Assembly (NCBI GenBank): GCA_023428865.1
Contig: JAEYWT010000188.1
Span: 1 to 5,741 of the forward strand
Length of the DNA stretch: 5,741 bases
Source: Bacteroidota bacterium
Lineage (GTDB): Bacteria > Bacteroidota > Bacteroidia > Flavobacteriales_F > PHOS-HE28
Direction: 5' to 3'
The position numbers and the translations under genes were made by a program. Each line of letters begins with the position of its first letter. Within the stretch, counting starts at the first letter, position 1. Shown here piece after piece: positions 1 through 5,741 of the stretch. The notes beneath the pieces were generated by a model, which was not told where the DNA came from, did no database searches, and was given only the letters and a program-made list of their open reading frames with translations.

Positions 1-146
1 AGGTAAGTCGAATCGGCAAGGCGTTCCACGCACCACCCGAAATCAGCACGTTCCCATGGGTCGAAGCGCTTATTGAAGGATTGAGCATGGGCCTGCATTT
101 GCAGACCCATGCTCATCCAACAAACAACTACGTTCAAGAAGCGCAT
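1..146 (-). CDS. Secreted protein, N-terminal part only (probable T9SS cargo, sibling of the upstream gene)
   Basis: Reading leftward from ATG at 146-144, 48 whole codons stay open to the window edge, so the 3' end is missing. The first residues form a good Sec signal peptide: a short basic start (MR), a hydrophobic core (FLNVVVCWMSMGL) and a cleavage site AHA before Q22. The mature part begins QSFNKRFDPWERADFGWCV and continues ERLADSTY. It looks like the opening of a beta-propeller-like secreted protein, as in the N-terminal half of the gene upstream, but this comparison is by eye. The start lies one base after the TAG stop of the upstream gene, which suggests an operon and translational coupling. 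No Shine-Dalgarno sequence lies at a useful distance (GAAGG is about 16 bases away). ATGs at 116 and 110 are alternative starts but would destroy the signal peptide. That it is a real gene is fairly sure; its function is unknown. Confidence 0.72.
   Translation of the reverse strand, partial: MRFLNVVVCWMSMGLQMQAHAQSFNKRFDPWERADFGWCVERLADSTY
82..115 (-). repeat. Inverted repeat, 15-bp stem with 4-base loop, inside a signal-peptide coding region
   Basis: Bases 82-96 pair with 101-115 around the loop 97-100. There is one mismatch (92 with 105), which becomes a G-U pair in minus-strand RNA, so that strand can form an unbroken 15-pair stem. It lies 30 to 63 bases into the coding region of the second secreted protein and covers codons for the signal-peptide core and cleavage site. 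No T run follows on the minus strand. By shape alone it could be taken for a terminator of the large gene, but the open signal-peptide frame across it speaks against that. Confidence 0.6.
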
Positions 147-147
147 G

Positions 148-3100
148 CTAGGGTACGATGCTGACCTTCGCTATGCCCACACGGATACCATCACAACGCA
201 GTGTTGCCACATTCAACCCAAGGGGCAGTTTGCCGAGTTCTGCTATGCCGTTCTGTGGTGCAATGCTTTGGGAAAATATGAGCTTTCCGTCGGCGCTTAC
301 CACTTCCAGCAACGCTTGCTCCACGCCTTCGGGCACCTCATACACCACGAATACAGGCCCGTTGCTGGGGTTGGGGTAGGCACGCAGGTAAGGACTGTTC
401 TCCAGGTATGTTTCCGTATTCGCCTTCACATGCCGGCTCTTGTTGGTGTTGGGCAGCACGTATTCGGGCACGAAGGGTTGGCCCAGCAGGTCCAGCCAAA
501 CACGGGCCTCCGCTGCTCCTTCCTTATCGGTGGCGGCAATGCTCTCCAGCAAGATCTGTTCGCCGCTTGTCAGGTCTGCTACGGAAAGGTCCCGTTCCCG
601 ATGGTCTACCAGCATGTCCTGCACTTTCCAATACCCGTTGCCCGGCTCGGCGCTTCGGTGGGTATTCACCAAGGCGCGGGCTTGCGCAAGGTTGTTGGTG
701 GCCAAGTGCAGGCCGAGCCGCAACTCCGGTTCGCTGGTCATGTTCAATCCATCCAGACCCGCAAGGATGTCCGCGGCCTTGGCGGCTGGCTCATGGCCGA
801 GCAGCACCTTGCTGGTGGCGCCCGTGATGGCCTTGGCCTTTGTCCCATAGAAATGGGCCAGTTCGCTCTTGTATATGCTATGCATGCTTACACCGTTCTG
901 GTTGTTGCGAACCAGGTCCTGGTAGAAGGGAGCCAGTTCGGCCCGCTCCATCATGCTGATCACGGCTGGTTCCAACGGGCTGTTGGCCAATAGGGCTTGG
1001 GCCACATGCCAAGCATTCAGGGTTGTTCCGCGTGCGAAGACCTCCGTCCATACTTCCTTGTCCACATTCGGGGCTACCAACATCAACCGGTTGCGCACCG
1101 TGTAGCTATCGTTCAGCGGGTCTTTCACGAAGTCCACCAAGCCCTCCGTATCGCCACCATTGCGCCAGCCTTCGTACACTTCCTTCAATACCTCGAATTC
1201 AGCTTCGGCATCCGTGGCATCGTCCAAGTCATCATCCACACCTACAAAGCCACTCAGGTCAGTTGGGCAGGCGCTGGGTTTGTCATATGCGGATTGACCA
1301 TCGTTGAGGGCAATAGCAACATCATTGCATTCCGGCACGAGTTGAACCGCTCCCTGCGGCGTATGGTGCCAGTAGGTGAAGGGGTTCACCTCCGTATCGT
1401 CGTTCTGATGCAGGTGCTGCGCCGGGTTACCTGCACACGAGAGGGAGAAGGTATTGCCAGCGGGTGTTTCCAAACTACCCGGGAGCCCTTGACTTTCACC
1501 GATCGTAACCAGAGCGGGTTCTGAAGGCAGTTTGGTAAAGGCCACGTCGAACGCGTTGGCAGCGGTGTTGCCGTAATCGTTGCATTTGATCTGCAGGCCG
1601 TTCTCGCCATCGGTGCTGCTGTTTCGGCCACTGATCACCGTGCCGGCGCTGTAGCCGAATTCGTTGCTGCCCAAGAAGCCGTTGAAGGTGTTGTTATAGA
1701 AGAGGTTGGCCTCAGGGCCGCAGTCGTCGTAGATCGCACCCACTTCCGGTGCCGAGGTGGCATCGCCACTGCCGGTGTAGGTGTTCTCCTCGATCTCGAA
1801 GCCCGAAGAGGAGTACATGCTGGTACCGTAAGCGGCTCCATCGGGCACCTCGAAGGTGCAGTTGGTGATGCGCTGTAGATCGGTGACCACGTTGTGGATG
1901 CCCGGGGAACAGCCGCGGAAGTCGGCGGCGTCCACCGAATAGGTACGAGAGGGGTCGAAGCTCATATGTGTGAAGGGCAGGAACAATCCACTGAAGAGCG
2001 TGCGGTCCGTGGCATTGGTGCCAGGTTCGAAGCGCACGGTGGTGTTGTAGACCAGCGGCCCACGCTTACGCTCCAAGTGGTCCGTCGAGGTGCCAGCGTC
2101 TCTGAACGTACAAGCAGTGAAGGTGATGCTCTGGCTGCCGAAGAGGAACACACTTGGTTTGTAGAATACACCACCAGTGAGTGCGTCAAGGCCCAGGAAT
2201 TGGCAGTGGTTGAACGATGAAGGGCCGGGTACGAGTGGGTCGAAGCCGCCATGTTCGGCCATGAACACATCGGTGCCATTGTTCGTGAAGCGCGCATCAA
2301 TGGCTTGTACGATGCCGCCCGTGTTCGTCGCGTTAATGTGGCTCGGCTGCGCCACGTCCGTTTCTGCACACAATAAAGCGACCAACGCATTGGAGATCCG
2401 CGCGCCGCTTTCCAATTGGGCAAGTCCTGCACCCACCACGGTCCCATTCCCCAACACCTTCACGCCATCCCACATGCCTTGCCCTGTGCATTCCGGCGCG
2501 CTGGTCAGGTGCCCGTTGTTCTTTACCACCAAGGTGGCGCCGGGCTGCACTACGATGTTGGTCTTCAACTGCGGTGTGCTGGCCGCGAAACCGATGGTGG
2601 CGGTGTTCACGGTGAGGGTTTTGCCGGGGTCCACCACGATGCTTCCGGCCACATTCATATCATCGGTCCACTCCGTGTTGGTGGTGATGTGGTGCTCGCC
2701 GTTGGCATCCAGCGGCAGGCTGGTGGTGTAGGCAAAGACATCTTCGCACGGAGCCAACTTGGCCAGGTAGGCATCATCGAAATTGTGGCCGGTGTTACCG
2801 CATACGACCAAGCCGCCATCCTCGGCTTCCACGATCTTGAAGTTGCATTGCCGGCGGCGGGCATTGCCAGGGTAGCAGTCGTCGCCACCGTCGGGATCCA
2901 ACTTGTGTTGCCACTGTTTTTCCCAGACAAGGGAGAGGTCGGTGCCATGGAGTTCAGCCACGTAGGACTGGGAGCCGTAGTAGTTGAAGATGTTGCCGCC
3001 CCCAGCAACGCCATCAATGATCGACCAGTACGTGTCAAAGTCCGGAAAGATCGATTCCCGCAGTGCTTCCAAACAGCTACGGATCGCAGTTGGGAAGTCG

Positions 3101-4609
3101 CCCCAGCCATACTTTTCACCACCTAAACTCTTGCCGCCGGGCCACTTCGTGCTGCACACTCCGATGTTCCCATTGGCCATGGAAACTACACCGACCCGCA
3201 GGTCGTAGGCGTGTATTTCACCGATGTCCACACCTGCTAGTCGTGCACCGGAACCAGCGGCTAGTTTGTACACGAATCCAGTTGCTGAATAACCCTCTTG
3301 GTTACCGACAACAGGCCATATCACAGAGAGGTCGCTACCTACAGTTCGGAAGGCGACATCCTCGCAGATCTGAGGCTTTGCTAAGGTGTGCTCTGGGAAA
3401 TCGGCGGTCTGGGTAAGGTCTCGCGTCCAACTGGCGGCTATGTAATTCTGGACAGGACCGGGATTCGCTGGCTCGCTGTAAAGTTGCACAAATGCAGTGG
3501 GGATGGAACCCGCGCCACGCACCCGTCCCACCACTGCGAACAGTTCGTTGCCGTTATTCGGATCGATGGTCTTGTCGATGCCTGTGTATTCGATCCAACC
3601 AACCGTGCTGGTGTTCCAATGATCCGGTTGTCCACTTGCTGCAGATACTTGTGTGGGTAGTGTCTTACTCCACTTCAACAGACCTTCCTTATCAAGTTCA
3701 ACCATGAATGGGCGCCTAGCTTGTGCTTGGGTATCAAAACCAAAACCAACAACTCGGTACCCAATCGTGCTGTTCTTCCGTGTCTCCACCAAGTCATAGC
3801 CCCATGAACGCAGGCGGGCATCAGTGAGATTCGTTGCAGGCGTGTAGTAACTATTCCAGATTATATCACCGTCTGGGTTCACTTTCATGACGAACATGAC
3901 ACCTCTACCACCACCAACTGGTTCGCAAGGTTGGGCCGCTGAACCGGAAAAGAGACCAAGTGACGTACCATCACCACCATACACATTCAGAGGTCGTGGT
4001 GTGCCCATATCATTTGGGGCGGTATAGGCGGCAGGCTGCGAATCATTTACGCCTTGTCCACAAACGACGAAATTTCCTTCGCTATCCTGAATGACACCAT
4101 TCAGTAGATTGTCGAAATAGGCTCTGTACCAGATCACATTTCCATCTAGTCCGTAACGCACAATACCCATTCGCAGCGATCCAGGCGTATGTTCTGCGCT
4201 ACCCAAGTGGTATGGGAATTCAAAGTCTGCCGATGGAGCAGGAGCACTGTAACAGCCATTCACATTTCCGCTCCAATTGCTCCAGCCCACGTATCCAACA
4301 GCGATACCCAATGTGCGCGCCGAGAGGGCCTCCGGGTGTTGTGGGTGGCTCGTATACCTTTGCGAGTGAGTAGGACCAGTCCTTCCCAGAGCCGCGTGCA
4401 TCAGCCGCCGGTGGTGCATCCGTATCCACAACCCAAACACCATCCACGTACTTGTAGTTGATCCCGCCGGGTCTGAAAGCCGGTCGGTCATGGTGCTCCC
4501 AGTCTACGGCCATCGGCGCCGTTTGGGCGGAAGCTGGTTCGTAGATAACAGCGTGGGAGAGGAACGCTGCTGCCATCAGAGCACCTTTTAATTTTCTGGT
4601 CGTCTTCAT
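148..4609 (-). CDS. Large secreted T9SS type A sorting domain protein with beta-propeller-like and beta-helix regions, frameshifted
   Basis: Joining two frames with one base skipped gives about 1486 residues. Residues 1-28 are a signal peptide (cleavage ASA/Q). Residues 100-620 carry repeated blade-like motifs: GNVIWYRAYF (156), GDIIWNSYY (247), GLLKWSKTL (309), LSLVWEKQW (558), and GNFVVCGQG (178) matched by GGLVVCGNTG (598). Residues 650-1100 look like a parallel beta-helix (SIVVDPGKTLTVN, NIVVQPGATLVVKNNG, then many short N/G-rich turns such as FYNNTFNGF). Residues 1129-1384 are rich in helix formers. The last 80 residues are a T9SS type A sorting domain: YPNPSNG near 1411, VYEVPEG, DGKLIF, ending VSIVP. 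Such proteins cross the outer membrane through the T9SS and usually have the tail removed on surface attachment or release. ATG at 4609 is chosen for the signal peptide; the leader before it is A-rich without a Shine-Dalgarno sequence. A start at 4491 in the second frame gives an unnatural N-terminus. The substrate or role is unknown. Confidence 0.85.
4220..4609 (-). pseudogene. Signal-peptide fragment of the large T9SS protein, cut off by the frameshift
   Basis: As the sequence stands, translation from ATG at 4609 gives only 129 residues and stops at TGA 4222-4220. The first 95 or so residues are protein-like: the signal peptide, then DWEHHDRPAFRPGGINYKYV and KDWSYSLAKVYEPPTTPGG. From about residue 95 the fragment turns into a Cys/Trp/Arg-rich tail (GYRCWIRGLEQLERKCEWLL) that does not look like a natural protein. 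In the same stretch the neighbouring frame reads LGIAVGYVGWSNWSGNV, which joins well to the remaining secreted protein. If the shift is real, this is all that would be made from the gene's own start, and it would be exported with nothing attached. Confidence 0.6.
4300..4345 (-). other. Frameshift zone in the large secreted-protein gene
   Basis: The frame with the signal peptide and the frame with the body differ by +1 going downstream, which equals one extra base or two missing bases. Natural-looking sequence ends at about PTTPGG (codons down to 4328) in the first frame and begins at about ARTLGIAVG (from about 4320) in the second. Short C and G runs (three bases at 4326-4328 and 4334-4336) lie here, so an assembly or sequencing indel is quite possible. 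I see no slippery site with an adjacent stop that would suggest programmed shifting. Confidence 0.75.
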
Positions 4610-4746
4610 GTTCGTGGGTTTTTGGGTTCAGGCCAGGTATAGATGGAGCAGTGCTCTAAAGCTAGGTCGCATGTCCAGGAGCTCGGCTACAACTTGTCCA
4701 CACGAAATACCATCCTGAGCTGAAAACTATCACGAGGGTAGCTCTA
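4610..4746 (-). promoter_or_regulatory. Leader and promoter region of the secreted-protein unit (no clear promoter)
   Basis: This part of the divergent spacer must hold the 5' region of the minus-strand gene. On that strand two weak matches to the Bacteroidota -7 box TAnnTTTG are seen, each with one mismatch: TAGTTTTC (4739-4732) and TAGCTTTA (4664-4657). Neither has a convincing TTTG at 19-21 bases upstream. The last bases before the ATG (AACCCAAAAACCCACGAAC) are A-rich and lack a Shine-Dalgarno sequence, as is usual in this phylum. No small gene is supported here. Confidence 0.25.
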
Positions 4747-4777
4747 CTTGCACGGATCGAATCCACCACTATATTTG
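4747..4777 (+). promoter_or_regulatory. Bacteroidota-type promoter of rpsU
   Basis: TATATTTG at 4770-4777 fits the TAnnTTTG consensus of the -7 box read by the Bacteroidota primary sigma factor exactly. CTTG at 4747-4750 matches the -33 TTTG box in three of four bases, with a spacing of 19 bases, which is normal. Transcription would start near 4783, giving a leader of roughly 23 bases before the rpsU start codon. Confidence 0.8.
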
Positions 4778-4791
4778 CACCCCCTAAGCGA

Positions 4792-4797
4792 AAAGGA
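4792..4797 (+). promoter_or_regulatory. Shine-Dalgarno sequence of rpsU
   Basis: AAAGGA at 4792-4797 can pair with six bases of the usual 16S rRNA 3' tail. If the pairing register is projected to a full GGAGG, it ends about seven bases before the ATG at 4807, a good distance. The other three gene starts in the window have no such sequence. In Bacteroidota the ribosome usually hides its anti-Shine-Dalgarno with the help of bS21, so a strong site on rpsU itself fits the known model of bS21 autoregulation. Confidence 0.7.
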
Positions 4798-4806
4798 CAA
4801 CAGACC

Positions 4807-4998
4807 ATGCTGATCATCCCGGTCAAAGAAGGCGAGAGCATCGATAAGGCGCTCAAGAAGTTCAAGAAGAAGTTCGAGCGCACTCAAACGATGCGTCAAC
4901 TGCGTAAGCGTCAAAGCTTTACGAAACCTTCTGTATCACGTCGCAAAGAGATCATCCGCGCTACGTACAAGCTTACGATGCAGAAAGGCGAGGAATAA
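4807..4998 (+). CDS. rpsU: 30S ribosomal protein bS21
   Basis: The gene encodes 63 residues, MLIIPVKEGESIDKALKKFK at the start and QKGEE at the end, stop TAA. The pattern is typical of bS21: a short beta-like N-terminus with V-K-E/D-G-E, the alternating basic helix KALKKFKKKFERT, then MRQLRKRQSFTKPSVSRRKE, close to the R-x-R/Q-x-F/Y-x-KPS signature seen in flavobacterial versions. Length is normal for Bacteroidota (E. coli has 71). bS21 sits on the 30S platform near the 16S rRNA 3' end; in Bacteroidota it works with bS18 and bS6 to sequester the anti-Shine-Dalgarno. The gene has its own promoter, a Shine-Dalgarno sequence and a terminator 24 bases after the stop, so it is probably transcribed alone. 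The recombinase gene downstream is its usual neighbour in the phylum. Confidence 0.97.
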   Translation: MLIIPVKEGESIDKALKKFKKKFERTQTMRQLRKRQSFTKPSVSRRKEIIRATYKLTMQKGEE

Positions 4999-5022
4999 CA
5001 CCTCCCTTACTAGTGAACTCAC

Positions 5023-5050
5023 GAAGAGCCCCAGTCATGGGGCTTTTCTC
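5023..5050 (+). terminator. Rho-independent terminator after rpsU
   Basis: The arms 5023-5033 and 5038-5048 form an 11-pair stem with one G-T wobble around the loop GTCA. The core AGCCCCA/TGGGGCT is perfect and GC-rich. T bases at 5044-5047 follow the core, then CTC. It begins 24 bases after the rpsU stop. Read on the minus strand, the hairpin is followed by CTTCG with no T run, so it should act mainly for the plus strand. Confidence 0.88.
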
Positions 5051-5274
5051 ATTTGTGCGTACTGCGCAGCACGCGCTCGGTGTCCGTAAGCGGGTTACCC
5101 TTGCGATCCACTTTCTTCTAGACTGCTTCCGCAAAGCCGCCTCCGAACCTGCCTATCCAGAAGGCAGGCTTTGACGCTCGGAACTCAGGACTTCTCCCAA
5201 CCAACATTCCACAGCCCCAAAACTTACCGGCCCCAACACAACCTGGACAACGCTTCCAGCGTTACTTCGGCAGC
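5051..5274. other. Spacer between rpsU and the recombinase, with an inverted-repeat structure
   Basis: No promoter of the TAnnTTTG type and no Shine-Dalgarno sequence for the recombinase are visible. A structured element sits at 5132-5182: CCTGCCT (5148-5154) pairs with AGGCAGG (5162-5168), flanked by TCCGA (5142-5146) with TCGGA (5178-5182). An alternative pairing is CAAAGCC (5132-5138) with GGCTTTG (5167-5173), partly exclusive with the first. On the minus strand a frame runs from ATG 5207 for 29 codons to TAG 5118, then continues in frame for 22 more codons to TGA 5049. It reads somewhat like protein (VDRKGNPLTDTERVLRSTHK) but is too short to call. No tRNA-like T-arm was found. Confidence 0.4.
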
Positions 5275-5741
5275 ATGCTCCTAGACCGGTTCGTTGATCA
5301 CCTTACCTACGAGAAGCGCTACAGCCCGCATACGGTTGCAGCCTATAAGCGGGATCTGGAGCAGTTCGGGGCTTTCTTGGCCACCTTCGGGGTAGATAAG
5401 TTGCAACTGGCCACGGACAAAACGGTGCGCCGGTGGATGATGCAACTGATGGAGGAGGGGATAGGCGCCCGTAGCGTGAACCGGAAGTTGAGCGCCCTGC
5501 GCGGGTTCTTCCTCTTCGCACGTATGGTGGGCGAGGCAGAGAGCGATCCAACGGCCCTGCTGGATCCACCCAAGACACCGAAACGCTTGCCGGAATTCGT
5601 GGATGAGAAGGGTATGGGCCGCCTGTTGGAACAACACGAATGGCCACCCGGGCACAAAGGCGATACCGATAAGCTGGTGATCGATCTCCTGTACCAGACC
5701 GGCATGCGTTTGGCCGAGCTGCTCGGGCTGAAGGTGGGCGA
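5275..5741 (+). CDS. xerC: Tyrosine recombinase, XerC/XerD type, 5' part
   Basis: From ATG 5275 there are 155 whole codons to the window edge; about half of the usual 290-300 residues are present. The N-terminal core-binding (SAM-like) domain spans residues 1-85, with the family pattern FVDHLTYEKRYSPHTVAAYK near 6-25, LEQFGAFL (28-35) and VNRKLSALRGFFLFA (68-82). The linker DPPKTPKRLPEFVD (97-110) leads into the catalytic domain. The motif TGMRLAELLGL (142-152) holds the first catalytic arginine, R145; the later K, H-x-x-R, H/W and the nucleophilic tyrosine lie outside. XerC and XerD resolve chromosome dimers at dif next to the division site. The position after rpsU is common in Bacteroidota, often with a hibernation factor and tuf following, so a housekeeping role is likelier than a mobile-element integrase. 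XerC versus XerD cannot be settled here. No Shine-Dalgarno sequence is seen before the start. Confidence 0.92.
   Translation, partial: MLLDRFVDHLTYEKRYSPHTVAAYKRDLEQFGAFLATFGVDKLQLATDKTVRRWMMQLMEEGIGARSVNRKLSALRGFFLFARMVGEAESDPTALLDPPKTPKRLPEFVDEKGMGRLLEQHEWPPGHKGDTDKLVIDLLYQTGMRLAELLGLKVG

Noticed and set aside
82..115. Hairpin as terminator of the large gene
   Set aside because: No T run follows it on the minus strand, and an open frame with a good signal peptide runs through it.
109..993. Plus-strand open frame of 294 codons
   Set aside because: It lies antisense to the well-supported C-terminal part of the T9SS protein, and its product is full of His, Gln, Cys and Val runs typical of an antisense shadow.
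4220..4345. Programmed ribosomal frameshift joining the two frames
   Set aside because: The changeover is far from the stop of the first frame, and no slippery sequence or downstream structure was seen; a plain indel explains it better.
4346..4491. Start of the large protein at ATG 4491 in the body frame
   Set aside because: The first 50 or so residues (MTDRLSDPAGSTTSTW and on) have no signal peptide and look unnatural, while the overlapping frame holds a clear signal peptide from ATG 4609.
4662..4883. Minus-strand frame of 73 codons across the rpsU promoter and start
   Set aside because: It overlaps a canonical promoter and the rpsU coding sequence on the other strand and has no protein-like features.
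5051..5274. tRNA gene in the spacer
   Set aside because: Bacteroidota often have tRNAs near this locus, but no T-arm motif, anticodon arm or CCA end could be fitted here.
5281..5705. Minus-strand open frames opposite the recombinase
   Set aside because: All are antisense to a clearly recognisable XerC/XerD N-terminal half and have Ser/Arg/Pro-rich shadow composition.
5275..5741. Integrase of a mobile element
   Set aside because: The close match to Xer-type N-terminal sequence and the position after rpsU fit the housekeeping recombinase, and no attachment-site repeat or cargo gene is seen.

Overview
The window looks like a chromosomal piece of a Bacteroidota bacterium, most likely a Flavobacteriales-type lineage of unusually high GC for that group. 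Four signs point there: a type IX secretion system (T9SS) type A sorting tail on a very large secreted protein, a promoter of the Bacteroidota form (TTTG-like box, 19 bp, TATATTTG) before rpsU, a bS21 protein of flavobacterial type, and the rpsU to xerC-like recombinase order common in this phylum. No tRNA, rRNA, CRISPR array or insertion sequence was found.

Left and centre (1 to 4609, minus strand): a two-gene unit for secreted proteins, read right to left. The first gene (4609 to 148) encodes a protein of about 1486 residues: signal peptide, a long N-terminal half with repeated 'G-x-[IL]-x-W' and 'G-x-[FL]-V-V-C-G' blade-like motifs, a probable parallel beta-helix, an alpha-helical module, and a C-terminal T9SS sorting domain. 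In this sequence the gene is split by a frameshift near 4310 to 4340: the signal peptide is in one frame and the remaining 93 percent or so in another. One base after its stop codon a second gene starts (146 down to the window edge). It also opens with a signal peptide, and its mature start reads like a related secreted protein. Gene finders would easily miss it because only 48 whole codons are present.

Middle right (4610 to 4806): a divergent intergenic region. It carries the clear rpsU promoter and a Shine-Dalgarno sequence. No convincing promoter is visible for the minus-strand unit.

Right (4807 to 5741, plus strand): rpsU (bS21) with its own hairpin terminator, a 226-base spacer holding an inverted-repeat structure and a weak minus-strand coding-like trace, then the 5' two thirds or so of half a tyrosine recombinase gene (XerC/XerD type), cut by the window edge just after the first catalytic arginine.

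The two halves are functionally separate: a secreted, probably surface-attached protein pair on one side, and housekeeping translation and chromosome-resolution genes on the other. I see no strong case for a wholly new system. The points most worth checking are the frameshift, the hidden coupled second gene, and the contrast between the strong Shine-Dalgarno sequence of rpsU and its absence before the other starts.
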